From: Spiroplasma citri
Lineage (GTDB): Bacteria > Bacillota_I > Bacilli_A > Mycoplasmatales > Mycoplasmataceae
Assembly: GCF_001886855.1 (NCBI RefSeq)
Contig: NZ_CP013197.1
Coordinates: forward strand, 930,001-994,000
DNA length: 64,000 nucleotides
Direction of reading: 5' to 3'
Below are positions 44,053-56,198 of this stretch, one piece after another. Position 1 is the first letter of the stretch; every line of letters starts with the position of its first letter. The notes under the pieces are model-generated. The model was not told the origin of the DNA. It saw only the letters and a list, made by a program, of their open reading frames with translations, and ran no database searches. Position numbers and translations under genes: made by a program.

Positions 44053-46449
44053 CTAACGAATTTGTAATTGTAATTTCTTCAAATTCATTTTAATTTGTTC
44101 AAATTGTTGGTTAATATCTGCTTCAGTTAACTGTTTTGTCATATCATTAAACGTAAAACTAATTGTTAAAGCAACATAGTTAGGCATTTCTTTATGATCA
44201 AAATACTGGTCAATAACTTCTATCGCAACAACATTTTTTACACCAGTTAAAATCTTTTTCTTAATTTGCTCATAGGTTACTGTGGCGGGTACCCAAATTG
44301 AGATGTCACGATTACTTGCGCTAAATTTAGAAAGCGGTGTAAAAAATGTTTGTTTTTTCTGCGGATAATTAAAAATTACCTCAAAATTAATTTCGCCAAA
44401 ATAAGTTGCACTTTTTAGATTAACTTCTTTCTGATATGCAGGATGAATCAGACCAATAATTGCTAATAATTGTTTTCCTAAAAAAACATGACTAGTTTGA
44501 TAAGGGTGGTAAACCTTATTTTTTGGTGCTTGTTGATATGATAATTCATTAATATCAATTTGTTCACTTTGTACATAAGCTTCCAATAAGCTTTTAATAT
44601 AATAATATGAATTAGAAAGATTATCTCCTGTTATTTTATTTTGAACAATTTCTACTTGGCTTACAAAGGCCCCATGATAATAACTTTTCTCATTTGCATA
44701 AATTTTTTCAACAGTAAATAATTTAACATTTTTTTGATTTCGAGCATTATTATATCCGACACTATTTAATAAACTATTTGTTAAACTTAAGCGCATTACC
44801 GCATGTTCTTCTGATAAGGGAGATAATAATTGATATGGTTTTTGATAATTAAAAAAATTAAAATTAGTAATTTCCTCTTGTTTAACTAATGCATATGTTT
44901 TTGCCTGATAAAAACCATTATTTAAAAAGAAAGTTTCAAAATTTTTAATTGTTTTTTCAGCGGGACGTTTAGCTTTAACTAGATTTGGTAAAACTGGCGG
45001 TTTAGCAATAATGTTATTATAACCAAATAGCCGCACAATTTCTTCAATTAAATCAACTTTTTGGAAAATATCAGTACGGGTTACTGGTGGTGTCACAAAC
45101 AATTGTTCGCCTTCTTCTTTAAATTGGAAAGCTAATGGTTCTAATAAAGCTTTAATTTCTAATAAGGTAAAAGAATGACCAATAAATTGATTAATCTCAA
45201 GTAAGGTAATGCTAATTGGTTCAACTGTTTTCTTATATTCTTTAATAAAATTTAAAACTGATAACTCTGCCAAAAAACCATTAATTTTTAATAAGTACAA
45301 ATAACGTGATAATCCTAACCCAACAGTAGCATAACTAAGCGGTTTAATATAACGATGCAAATTAATATTACTAATGCCAACTTTTCGTTGTTGTTGACGC
45401 ATTACAATATGATTTAAATGGAGTGCTAACACTGTTATTTCCGTTGTTGTAGCACTAATAGCATAAGCCGGATTAACACGAATCCCAATTAATTCAACAA
45501 ATTCATTCCCCTCAACAACAACTAAATCACCTTTTTTAATATTAAAAGTTTTATTTTCATAATCATCAGTAATTTTTAAAGGGTTTTTAATTTTATTAAA
45601 ATCATAAAGCAATAATGGTTGGCCTGTCTCAAGCGTTGCTTTAATTGCTAAATCGCCAAATGGATCTGCTATATTTGATTGATATTCATTAATTTTTAAC
45701 CAAATTCGATCTGATAATTTTAGCGGACTTTTTTCTGGTGTTAATTTAACAACATTAACGCTAATTGCTGATTCAACTGCTGATGTTGCAATTACTACTT
45801 TTAATGGATTTTGATATTCTTTTAAATTTTCTGTTGATTCTAACTCTAACGGAAATAATTCTCGTTTAAAATAGCGAGCTAATTCACGAGCTAACTCGTA
45901 AGCACTTAAACAATCACTTCGATTTAATGTTAAATCAATCTCAAATAAATAATCAGTTAAACCAATTTTAGTTAAAATATCTTCAGCACCAATCATATCA
46001 TATGAAACTTCTTTTTCATTAAAAGTTAAAATAATTTCATCTTGTTCGGCTGCTGTTAAATATTTTTCATCAATTCCTAATTCACTTAATGAACACATCA
46101 TTCCTTCCGAAGCATATTCTTTAATTTCACATTTTGCAATTTTTGTTCCATTTGCTAAGACTGCTCCTGGACGAGCAACAACAACATATCCGTTTTCAGC
46201 TGGGTTACTAGCTCCACAAACAATTGGATCAACTAATTCTTGGCCTGTATCAACGAGACAAAACTTTAAATGCGTATCAGGAATTTCATTAACCACTTGA
46301 ATTCGGCCACAAACAATATTGCTATTACAATCAAAATTATGCGTACGTTCTACTTCAAAACCTAAACTATTTAAAGCAGCAGCAATATCAGCATTACTAA
46401 TATCAGTAAAATCAATATATTTATTTAATCATCTTCTTGTAATAATCAT
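44053..46449 (-). CDS. pheT: Phenylalanyl-tRNA synthetase beta subunit
   Basis: 798 residues. The N-terminal B1 region MIITRRWLNKYIDFTDISN, the tRNA-binding OB domain (VGR-type segment IVCGASNPAENGYVVVARPG), EIDLTLNRSDCLSAYELARE, the B5 domain (ISITLLEINQFIGHSFTLLE), the catalytic-like core (PVTRTDIFQKVDLIEEIVRL, FGYNNI) and the C-terminal ferredoxin-fold anticodon domain (KFSASNRDISIWVP ... FDHKEMPNYVALTISFTF) are complete. It starts 10 nt after pheS. Confidence 0.97.
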
Positions 46450-46459
46450 TTTAAACCTC

Positions 46460-47497
46460 CTAATCAAATTTCTTAAATTGTTCTAAAAAGCGAATGTCAT
46501 TCGTATAAAAACGACGAATATCATCAATCCCATATTTTAACATCGCAATTCGTTCAATTCCAATCCCAAAAGCAAAGCCAGTTAATGTTGGATCTTGACC
46601 ACATGCTTCATAAACAAGCGGATTAATCATCCCAGACCCCATAATCTCAATTCATCCAGTTTGCTTGCAAATTGAACAACCTTTACCTTGACAATTAACA
46701 CAAGTAACATCAACTTCAACTGACGGTTCTGTAAATGGAAAAAAACTTGGCCGTAAACGGATTTGCGTCGCTTCACCAAACATTCTTTGGCAAAAGTATT
46801 GAATTGTTCATTTTAAATTAGCAAAAGTAATATTTGGAGCAACTAAAAATCCATCAATTTGCATAAATTGGTGTGAATGCGTAGCATCATCATCATCCCG
46901 ACGATAAGTATTTCCGGTTGAAATCATCGCAATAATTTCGTTTTTACTTTTCATCTGCGAAATTGCACGGGCTGTCATATTGGTACAATGTGTTCGTAAT
47001 AATGTATTTTTAGACAAATAAAATGTATCTTGCATATCACGAGCGGGATGCCCTAATGGTAAATTTAAGCGTTGAAAATTATATTCATCATCATCAACTT
47101 CAGTTCCAAACACAATATCATATCCTAATTCTTGGAATAATTGAGAAATTTCATCAATAACTTGGTTTAAAGGATGCTTTGTTGCTAACACTAAATTATA
47201 TCCTGGTAACGACAAATCAATTTTTTCTTGTTCAATTGTTGCTAATAATAAAGCATTTTCTAATTCTGTCTTTTTAGTTTGACATAATACGGTTAATTCC
47301 TCTTTAATTTGATTTGCTTTTTGTCCAATTGTTAAACGTTCTTGATGCGTTAAATCTTTCATTTTTTTCAATAAATCATTCAACATTGCTTTTTTTCCCA
47401 AATATTTTAATTGAAGCGTATTAACTTCCGCTACTGTTTTTGCTGCTTTAATTTTTTTTGTTGCTTGATTAAATAATAACTCTAATTCTTTTTCCAT
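46460..47497 (-). CDS. pheS: Phenylalanyl-tRNA synthetase alpha subunit
   Basis: 345 residues. An N-terminal coiled coil (residues ~1-85) precedes the class II core: [67 protein letters not shown] and [12 protein letters not shown] ... [41 protein letters not shown] Cys cluster sits in the middle, as in many bacterial forms. A T-box leader is upstream, with pheT immediately downstream. Confidence 0.97.
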
Positions 47498-47514
47498 TGC
47501 TTGGTCCTTTCTTG

Positions 47515-47790
47515 TTGAAGTCTAATTAAGTTAGAAAAATCCTTGTCTATATTAAAAAATATAAACAAGGAGCAATTTCTTACGGTACCATCTTTTTTTA
47601 CTAATAAATAGTCTTAATTACAGTTAACGAATCATTAATATCAATAATCCGGCTGGGATTAGCAGCTCTCATTAGGTGAATTCCTTAATATCTCACCAGT
47701 TATTTGCACCATCCATAACCTCTCTGACGATAAGCGTATTAATTACTATTCCTAAATCAACGATTTAATCTGAAATTTTATAATTTTATT
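47515..47790 (-). promoter_or_regulatory. T-box riboswitch of pheST
   Basis: Minus-strand T-box AAGATGGTACCGTAAG (47579-47594). The terminator stem TCCTTGTTTATATT / AATATAGACAAGGA is followed by a T-run just before the pheS ribosome site. Upstream sequence includes a GGTGAATTCC / aptamer-like stem region. Confidence 0.9.
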
Positions 47791-47800
47791 ATAACCTATT

Positions 47801-50800
47801 TTACTCAGTTAATTCATTTAGTTTCTGTTTTTTTACTAAATGCATAGATAATAGTCATGCTAAAACTAAAATAATCCCAATAATAGTTCCAACTTTTAAT
47901 GGTGTTTGTCAATTTAATGGCAAATTAATAACAAATCTAAACTGTTCTAAAATAATATTAACAGCAAAATGCCAAATTAGTAAGGAAATAAAATATGCAA
48001 AAAACAAGGTAAATAAAACACCAAGAACATAATTACCAATCACAATAAAGTTTACTTGCCGTGGTTTATATCCTAAGGCTCGCATTGTTAAAATAACTTG
48101 GCTAGCTTCATCAATTACTGAAGAAGTAATAACTGATAAAATAATGAAAATAATAATTCCATTTAATATTTGTAAAATCAACAATGAATCATTTAAGATC
48201 CATAAGCCTGCTGATGCTAATAATTTTTGCAAGGTAATTAATTCAACATTATTTGGACCAGTAAAAATACTAATATCACTACCATCACTAGTTATTGTTG
48301 TCATAATTTTTCCTAAATTATCGGTAATATTATGATTAAAAATGTTAATTGTTAAGTTTTGCAACGAAATTTTATAATCCTGTTTCCCCATTAGTAAATC
48401 TTTTGGATTAATCTTATCATAAATTATTTTTTCCTTCGAAATTACACCATCATAAAAATCACCTGGTACTGGTTTTCCGTTAAAATCATAAAATAAAAAT
48501 CGAATAGTATTAGCATTAATAAAAACATTACTTCGTGTTGTATCATTTTTATTAATTCCTTTAACAACAATTGATAAATTATAAGTAGATCTTACATTTT
48601 TAACTGTAAATTCAAACGTGTCATTAATTTTTAAATTATTTAATTTAGCTATTTTTTCTGAAATAATTGCAGGAATTTGTGTTCTTGTTAATGGTGCCAC
48701 AAACAATTGAGTCATGACGGTCTCATTAACATCTTTCATTTGGTAAAACTCTGCTCAAGTATCTGGTTCAATCCCTTTTAAATTAAGATCACTAATGACT
48801 GCTGCTTCACGATTACTTGGAGTTACAGCTAAATTAAGAACTGGCAATTCTGTTTGAGGATTGTAATACAATGTATTAAAACTAACAACTGTCTTAACAT
48901 GGGTTTGGTCAATTAGATTACTTAAATTAATAATGTTTTTCCCTCAATCTGGTAAATTTTTTCCTGTAATATTTTTTATATCTTTAACAACTTGAATTAA
49001 ATCAGTCAAATAAACTGATTGATAAATTGGCTGATAAAGGAGGAGTTTTCTTCATAATTCTATATCCATCGGATTTTGATGAATAGCCGTTGCTAATTCA
49101 TTAAATTTTGCTAATGAAACCGCTTGTGTTTGTTCAACATCACTTGTTGGTAACACTTGAAAATGATTATTATTTATTAATTTTAATTTTTCTTCTCCTG
49201 CTGGAGTTCTATAACTTGTTGCCATTGTTAATAAACTTGGAAATTGGAATCGATGGTCAACATCTTTTTGATAAACATTACTAAACGAATAAACAATTTG
49301 ACTAAAAATATCAGATGCATTAAATTGAATGATAAAGAGTAATGAAGAAATAAAGAAAATAAACATTACAATTATTCATTTTCAAAATCCTTTTAAAGTA
49401 AATGCCAATTGAATTCGAAACAAGAAACTTGTTTTACTAAAAATTTTTTTAATGCCAATTATTAAACCATAAAAATGCATTTTTCCTGCACCATTAATTA
49501 ATACTAAACTTGGTTTTTTTAAATAACTCATTGTAAATAAAAATGATAAAGTAGTAAAAAAGACTGGAATAACTAAAAACAAAATTAGCATAAATCATCA
49601 AGAAACATAAATTAGTTTAAATGGAATTAATAATCCTGTTGTATATAATGTATTAACATATAACTGAATAGGAATACTGATACAATATCCTAATATAATA
49701 CCAAATAGCATCGTAACAAAAAACTTTGTTGAAAAAATTCATGATAATTCAGTTGTTTGATAACCAAAAGCTTTAAAAATTCCAATTTGCCGACGAGTTT
49801 TATTCATCTCTTTTTTCATTGTATAATTAATAAAAATAAAACCTAAAAATAAAAGCACAAAACCAATGGCACTATATAAAATAATTTGAATGTTAATATT
49901 TTGTGTTTGCATTGCAATATAATTATTTTCATATGGAATTAAAGTTGCTGTTGGATTAATATATCCTTGAGCTAAATTTTCTTTTAAAGTTAAAATTGCA
50001 TTTGATGAATTTAACTTAATTAAAATTTTTTGACTTGGTTTTAAAGTAATAGTTCCTAATTCACCACGGACATTTGCATCTTGAAATTGAGTGTAAAATC
50101 GCTCAGTTGTAAATAAAACACCATATTTCCGAATATCATTACTATTATTAATTTTTAAATTTGTCTGCTTAATAAAATTATCTAAATTATTTCCAATCCC
50201 AACAATTTTTAAATTAAATTTTGGGTTATTTGGAATGACTGAAAAAATATCTCCAATCTTTAACTTATTTTGCTCCGCAAATAAACTACTAACAACTGCT
50301 TCATCATTTGTTATTGGTAACCGTCCTTGATATAACTTCAATTGGTTAAAATTAACTGGTGCTGTTTGTTCTAAATTTTGTACTACTGCAGGAGTAATCT
50401 TTAAAGTATAATTTGAACTAGTTTCTTGTTTAAATGAAATCGTTTCAAAAACACCAACAGAATATTCTGGCAAAGTTTTTTGTGCTAATAACCGTGTCAC
50501 CATTTCTTTTGGTTGATTTCAATTATATTTTTGAAAATAAAGATAGGCAATTGGATTAACACCATCAATGTTTTGATACATTCCTCGGTATTGAGCAACT
50601 TCAAATAACTTAGCCATAATTTGACTTGTTGAGCAAAATTGTTGTAATGATGGTAGACTATCACAAACACTTTTTGTTGTTGTTCACCAACTACTGTTTT
50701 CATTTAAAATTGCTTGAGGAACTCCGGTAACACTAATCTCTTGCTTATTTTTATCAATAAACTTATTATGCAAATAATAATCTTCCATAAAATTAGGTTT

Positions 50801-51001
50801 ATAATCTTCAACACTAAAAAAACCATAATCTCATTGCTCAGAGGTATAAATTAAATCATTATATTTTATTTTATATTGTAATGCCCCTGATAAAATTCCG
50901 GCAATTGTTGCAATAATAATGATAATAAAAAGAATTAAGCCTCCTGCTTCAATTCAATTTTTAAAATATGCTTTTAAATAACTTTTTAAAATTTGGCGCA
51001 T
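47801..51001 (-). CDS. Large FtsX-type ABC transporter permease
   Basis: 1066 residues. An N-terminal helix (AGGLILFIIIIIATIAGILSG) is followed by a large extracytoplasmic domain (residues ~45-380), then three FtsX-type helices (IQIILYSAIGFVLLFLGFIF with KEMNKTRRQIGIFKAFGYQT; FFVTMLFGIILGYCISIPIQ; WWFMLILFLVIPVFFTTLSF). A second extracytoplasmic domain and a second three-helix set (IIFIILSVITSSVIDEASQV, MRALGYKPRQVNFIVIGNYV) follow. The R-x-I-G-I-F-K-A-F-G-Y and T-M-R-A-L-G-Y loops are coupling helices for an ATPase not encoded nearby. Large MacB/LolE-like permeases of mollicutes are linked to lipoprotein or peptide export; substrate unknown. Confidence 0.9.
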
Positions 51002-51069
51002 TCTTATTCTCCTTCTTTCATTTTAAACAATTATATCAAATTCAAAAGTTATAAAAATAACTAAAATAA

Positions 51070-51284
51070 CTACTTTTTAAAATTAATAGAATCTTCATTT
51101 CCAATAAGTTCTGCTAAAACAAAACCAATTTGGTCAATAATGTCTGTTGGCAAAACTGGTTTTTTGTATTGTGAAATTTCATCCCCAGCTAGCCCATGTA
51201 AATATGTTCCAACGATTGCTGCTTCAAATAATTCATAACCCCGACCAACTAAACTGGCAATTAAACCAGTTAAAGTATCGACTG
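51070..51284 (-). pseudogene. nnrD: NAD(P)H-hydrate dehydratase, C-terminal remnant
   Basis: About 70 residues of the C-terminus: VDTLTGLIASLVGRGYELFE, AAIVGTYLHGLAGDEISQY. This matches the D-x-L-x-G-x-I-A-x-L block of the ADP-dependent NAD(P)HX dehydratase (YjeF C-domain), including its catalytic Asp position, though the preceding G-S-G loop is lost. The frame ends upstream at 51284 in AT-rich sequence next to the ISLre2-type element. That insertion or the phage region probably removed the rest. Confidence 0.75.
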
Positions 51285-51299
51285 TATAAATTATTTAAG

Positions 51300-52970
51300 G
51301 GTATTTAATATATTTTAAGAAATTATGGAATAAATAATCCATCTACTTAATTTAAAGATACCATATTTAATTTTATTGTCAACAAATTTTTATATTTTTT
51401 TAAATTTAATCACAACAAAAAATGCATTTTTATTAAAATTATTTAATTTAAAAATAAAATTAATAAAGATATAAATTTTGTTGTTGAGTTTTATTAAAAT
51501 TATTATATAAAATACTAATATTTTCTGGTGGTTGTTCTAATTGATTAAAAATATCAATTTTATTTGTATATTCCTGCATAATAGCGTTCATTTTGTTTTT
51601 TAAGGTTTTTTCATTATAAGTTGCTTTTTTAACAAATCTCCCTTTAATATGTGATATATCGCCTTCAACATGACAACCAATATTATTTCACAATGTCTGA
51701 TTTTTAATACCCTCTTCATTATTTTTAATTAGTTTTTTTGTTTTATTAAAATAATCTAATTTAGATTCAGGAATAAATGGTTTGCTATCTTTTAAACACT
51801 GTAATAATTCCTCATATTTTCCATTATAAAAATAATCAACAGCTTTATTAAAAATTTCTTTAATTTCTGCGTTTTTGCTTTGAAAAGGAAATAACTTTTC
51901 AAATCTGCTTTTAAGATGAAATTTATCTATTGTATAATGAACTTTGTTATTAGGAAAGCGATCTGCAATATCTTTTTTAACACCTTTAATTCAATTTGCT
52001 CCATCACCTAAAATCATAATTTCAGTATCATTTTGAATATTATAATTATTTATAATTAAAAGTATTAATTTAACAACAAAAGGTCTTAATTTTGTTTTTT
52101 TAGTAATATAATTTGGAATATTATCCATTTCATAAACGCCCAACTTATTTGCAATTACTGGTCTTTTTTCAGTTGATTTTATTTGATCATAGCCAGTATG
52201 AACGGTAGACAATAGGATGTGTTTTTTTATTTTTTCATTTTGGTTCCACATTTTTATATAAGTACCATCAATTTGAATATATAAAGTATGAGGGACATTT
52301 ATTTTAATATTTGTTTTATTAATATAATATTTGTCGTTTGTTGTTGCATTTTTTATAGTATTTGAAATTGACATTAAACTGATTCCTGCTTTTTCTAATG
52401 TACCAGAAATGTCGCAATATTTTTTATCTTTACTCAAAAATGACAATATTCTTTCTTTGACATCATTTCCCATTCTTTGTCATTTTTTAATTCCTAAAAT
52501 TATATCTAAAATAAAAACATACTCTGTTTTTCCCGTCTTTGGATTAGTTCAACAATATCTTCTTCTTTTAAATTTTATTTTCCCCTTTAAAGTAATTAAT
52601 GTTTTTGTTCTAATTTCTTTTACTCTAAAATCTTTAAAATTATCATCTTCTTGATAATTTTGAAAAATAAAATCATCTCATTTTTCTAATCTATATGCAA
52701 TTTCTCTAATAGCATATTTTTCTAAATCGTTATATATTTCATTAAAAAAGTTTTTTCCATTAATAATACTATTAATATCCATTTTAAAGTTGTTTCCTTT
52801 CCTGATTTAAAAATAAATCATCACACACATTAAAATAAACACCTAAAAAAAGCAAGTTATTTTTAACTTGTTTTTCCAATATTTAATTTTTTTAATATTA
52901 TTTAATACAATTTTGATACTTTTTTGATAACAAAAATATTATATCTTAATTTAAAATAAAAAAACAAGAT
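51300..52970. mobile_element. ISLre2-type insertion sequence, approximate limits
   Basis: Region around the transposase between the truncated nnrD and the Cys-rich phage-side gene. Flanks are A/T-rich. A hairpin AAAAACAAGTT / AACTTGCTTTTTT lies upstream of the transposase at about 52847-52877. The boundaries are estimated, because the termini were not recognised. Confidence 0.5.
51460..52782 (-). CDS. ISLre2-type (UPF0236) transposase
   Basis: 440 residues with TGA as Trp. It has a Lys-rich N-terminus with KIKFKRRRYCWTNPKTGKTE, the core VPHTLYIQIDGTYIKMWNQN (first catalytic Asp), EIMILGDGANWIKGVKKDIA, HYTIDKFHLKSRFEKLFP and GCHVEGDISHIKGRFVKK (Glu region). These are the blocks of the ISLre2/UPF0236 family. 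No frameshift is seen, so it could be active. I could not identify terminal inverted repeats with confidence. A short AAAAATGCATTTTT palindrome follows the stop. Confidence 0.88.
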
Positions 52971-52972
52971 TT

Positions 52973-53362
52973 TTAATCTTGCTTATAATAATTTTCGTTA
53001 AAATAAATTTTTAAATAATATTTAAAATCAGAATCATCATCACTAAAACAAAAAAGACATTCTTTACAATTATAATAATTTTTATAACAAATGTAGCAAC
53101 ATGGGCTATTACATACAATACATTCATATCCTTTTTTTGCTTTTCTATAACACAACCCTCTTGCACCAGTAAATTGACATTTTTCATCGTTAACATGTTT
53201 ATTATATTTTTCTCAAAATATTTCTTTAAAAAATTCATTTTCTTTTTTTATTTGTTCTTCACTTTTTGGATTATATTTTAAAAAATATTCAAAAGAAGAT
53301 CTTATTTCTGCTGCAATTTTTTCAAATTCAGTTTCAAATTCAATTTTAGATTCTTTTTCCAC
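52973..53362 (-). CDS. Small cysteine-rich protein, unknown
   Basis: 129 residues. GTG start with GGAGG five bases upstream. The first 60 residues are a charged helix (EFEKIAAEIRSSFEYFLKYN, PKSEEQIKKENEFFKEIFW). The rest holds ten Cys in pairs: KCQFTGARGLC, YECIVCNSPCCYICYKNY, NCKECLFCF. The spacing suggests two interleaved zinc-binding sites but matches no family I can name. The stop lies inside a hairpin (CAAGATT / AATCTTG) that acts as terminator. It lies at the outer edge of the phage region, divergent from the lipoprotein gene. Confidence 0.55.
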
Positions 53363-53500
53363 TTTTTCCTCCACTTGTTCTTTTTTTCTTTTGATAACAT
53401 ATTATCAAAAAAATAAATTTTTATCATTATTCTTTGTATATATTTATATTCATTATATAATTTTTATATAAATAAAATATTAAGAAAGGACTGACTTTTT

Positions 53501-54025
53501 ATGAAAAAAAGATTAAGTTTTTTAGGAGCAATTACATTATTAGGAACAAGCACAACAAGTTTAGTTGCTTGTAATAATATACCACAATATAACGAAGATG
53601 AATTACAACAACTAAAACAAGAAAACCAAATATGTACAAATTGCAAAGAAATAAAAGAAAACTTAGAATGAATAGCACCACAAGAAAAACCATTTAATCA
53701 AGTTGATAATAAATGATATTATGTAGTTTGTCGCGGCAATGAAAATGATGTTTGAGAAATTGTTAAATTTAATAATAATGAATTTCCAAAACAAAAAATA
53801 CATTATAAAGGTAAAGAAAAAATAACAATTAATTATGGAAATTTTAGTGGCTTTCAAAGATTAAAAGATTTGTATTTTATTTCTAGAGATTCATTGACAA
53901 TTAAATATTGGTCTGAAGACAGTGGAAAATATTTTAAAGCAGTTTATCGTTGAAATGGCGGAGAAGAAAATTTACCTGATTTAGTTGTTAATAATGATGG
54001 TAATGTAAAAGTTAATGGCGAATAA
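53501..54025 (+). CDS. Lipoprotein sharing its C-terminal domain with the phage tail protein
   Basis: 174 residues. Signal peptide MKKRLSFLGAITLLGTSTTS and lipobox LVAC, lipidated Cys at residue 24. Residues ~65-160 (DNKWYYVVCRGNENDVWEIV ... FKAVYRWNGGEE) are almost identical to the C-terminal part of the phage protein encoded at 54552-56183 on the other strand. The final residues (NLPDLVVNNDGNVKVNGE) differ. It is the only plus-strand gene in the phage region and has its own terminator (AAAAAAACAATTT / AAATTGCTTTTTT). A superinfection-exclusion role is a guess. Confidence 0.8.
53690..53965 (+). repeat. Inverted-repeat copy 1 of the shared tail/lipoprotein domain
   Basis: About 270 bp nearly identical, in reverse orientation, to 54722-54995. 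It covers the domain shared by the lipoprotein and the tail protein. About 760 bp separate the copies. Confidence 0.85.
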
Positions 54026-54061
54026 AAAAACAATTTAGTAAAAATTGCTTTTTTAATTTAT

Positions 54062-54274
54062 TTAATTTTCTTTTTCATCATCTTTTTTAATTATGTCATT
54101 AATATTATCTTCTTTATTTTCACCTAGCAAAATACATTCATTATTAATTTTTTCTTTTAATTTTAGCATTAGTTTATTAATTTCAGTGAATAAAATTGGC
54201 AATCCCAATGTTAAACCGTGAACTATTCAATATGCTAATCGTAGAAAAAATAACTTAGTCTTTTTCTTTTTCAT
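54062..54274 (-). CDS. Small membrane protein, possible holin-like
   Basis: 70 residues: a basic N-terminus (MKKKKTKLFFLRLAYW), one hydrophobic stretch (IVHGLTLGLPILF) and an acidic, Lys-rich tail. The start overlaps the upstream 93-residue gene by 20 nt. Two small overlapping membrane proteins after tail genes is the usual place for a holin pair, but no lytic enzyme is present nearby, as expected for a wall-less host. Confidence 0.45.
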
Positions 54275-54536
54275 TTTTATTACCATCCTTGTTTTTTTGT
54301 CTGATATTTATTTTGTTGTTATTAGCAAGTTTGTTATTTATGATTGTAATAACATCTAATTTCGTATTAATATTATTAATTTCAATTTTAATATCGTTTA
54401 TTTTTTCTTTTAATTCTTTATTTTCATCTCTAATTTTTTGTTGTTTTTTACTCAAAATAGTTGCTGTTATGCCAGTTGTCCCACCAGTAAAAAGTGATAT
54501 AACCAAAACAATAATTTCTAAAATAGTTTCACTCAT
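54255..54536 (-). CDS. Holin-like membrane protein with a coiled coil
   Basis: 93 residues: an N-terminal helix (ILEIIVLVISLFTGGTTGIT, ATILSK) followed by a long charged coiled coil (IRDENKELKEKINDIKIEIN, NINTKL) and a Lys/Asn tail. It resembles class II/III phage holins or small phage membrane proteins with a C-terminal coil. It lies between the host-contact tail protein and another small membrane protein. Confidence 0.5.
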   Translation of the reverse strand: MSETILEIIVLVISLFTGGTTGITATILSKKQQKIRDENKELKEKINDIKIEINNINTKLDVITIINNKLANNNKINIRQKNKDGNKNEKEKD

Positions 54537-54551
54537 TTTTTATTCTCCTTA

Positions 54552-56183
54552 TTATCAAATTAATGGTTCTCAACTTCCAAATGCTCTTAAACCAATAGCG
54601 GCCGTTGTCACAATACCACGCTGTGCTTTTTCTCATGTTTTAAAATCTTTTCATACCCAAAATTTAATCATCCCACCATCATATGTTAATATTGGTGATC
54701 ATTCTTCGCCACCATTTCAACGATAAACTGCTTTAAAATATTTTCCACTGTCTTCAGACCAATATTTAATTGTCAATGAATCTCTAGAAATAAAATACAA
54801 ATCTTTTAATCTTTGAAAGCCACTAAAATTTCCATAATTAATTGTTATTTTTTCTTTACCTTTATAATGTATTTTTTGTTTTGGAAATTCATTATTATTA
54901 AATTTAACAATTTCTCAAACATCATTTTCATTGCCGCGACAAACAACATAATATCACTTATTATCAACGGTATTAAATGGTTTATCATCTGGTGTCACTT
55001 CTTTTAATCTGCTTTTGATATATTTAAAACTACTTTCTATTTTGTATGGCATTTCTCTAATTCTTTTGTCTAGTTGTGCTGTTTTTTGATTCATTTTTTC
55101 CATTTCTTTATTTCATTTTTTATTGTGTTCTTCTATTTTTTCTCGGGCATATTCGCAAAAATTAATAAAATTGTTGGGGTTTTTGATTGATTGATAACGA
55201 ATGGGAACGCGTGCGGTATATTCTCAATTAAAGGATTTTATTTTTTCTCCTTTTAGGGGTAAATTAAAACTAAGAATAGGGAATTCATAAATTCCGTCTT
55301 TATGTCTTGTGTTTAAGTTATCTTGGGTTAATCTTCCTTTGTCTGTTCATACAAAATATTCGCTGGCACATTTATTTTGATAAATTGCTTGGTATTTAAA
55401 ATCATTTACTTGATTAATGTTATCGATTATGGCGGTTGCTATTGTTTTTGAATTATCGTTTCAAGTCATGGCACTTTTAATATTTTTTCATGGTTTGTTT
55501 TCTTCTTCCTTGGTTTTTTCAAAATAGAATTTATTGTCAATTCCGCTTGGTTCAACTTCGTCAATTTTAGTGTTAATGGGGCATTGTTCTAATAATTCTG
55601 TTAATTTTTCAATTTGTTCGCTTTTGTTTTCACCTAAACTTTCAATAAATTTTTTATTAATATATTGGTAGTTTTCATCTGGGTTGTCTATATCGGGGAT
55701 TGGATATACTAATGGTGCTTTTGACATATCTATTTTAATTGTTAAAAATATTGTTGTTGTTGTTTCTGCTTGGTTTTTTGCATAGGGAATTAAGTCGTTG
55801 ATATCGTTTGTGGTGTTGTTTTCTACTTTAATCATTCTTCCGCAAATGCTTAAATAAAAAAATGGTATTTCTTTGTTTCCTTTTTTTGTTTTTATTTTTA
55901 CTTGAATTCCGTTGTCTTCATATTTGAATTCTGCTTCTAATTTTTCTTGTTCGCCAAATCCGTAAAATAAAAAACCAGTTGAATTGTTATCACATAGTTT
56001 TAACATTTCTTCGTTATAATTATCGCTATTGCCTAATAAGTTTATAGCGTTTTTATTGCTTAATTCTTTATTAGCATAGTAGGGGATTGTTTGGTTTCTT
56101 AACAAAAAATCATAGTATATTGCTTGGTCGCGGTCTGTTAAATAATCTTCTGTATTGTCAAATGTTATAAATCTAAATGCCAT
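54552..56183 (-). CDS. Phage tail/host-contact protein with the shared C-terminal domain
   Basis: 543 residues. The N-terminal 230 residues (MAFRFITFDNTEDYLTDRDQ, AIYYDFLLRNQTIPYY...) look like a structural baseplate protein with many beta strands. The middle has a Lys/Glu-rich helix (INFCEYAREKIEEHNKKWNK, EMEKMNQKTAQLDKRIREM), probably a trimeric stalk. The C-terminal domain from DNKWYYVVCRGNEND on is also found in the lipoprotein at 53501-54025. Its end (TWEKAQRGIVTTAAIGLRAF, GSWEPLIW) is unique. Position last in the tail module suggests a receptor-binding protein. Confidence 0.7.
54722..54995 (-). repeat. Inverted-repeat copy 2 of the shared tail/lipoprotein domain
   Basis: Counterpart of 53690-53965. 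Identity begins near the VDNKWYYVV codons and ends after RWNGGEE. Confidence 0.85.
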
Positions 56184-56198
56184 TTTTTTACCTCTCTT

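Noticed and set aside
54289-55007. Hydrophobic plus-strand frames opposite the holin and tail genes.
   Set aside because: They mirror the Lys/Glu/Asn-rich codons of the minus-strand genes and have no ribosome sites.
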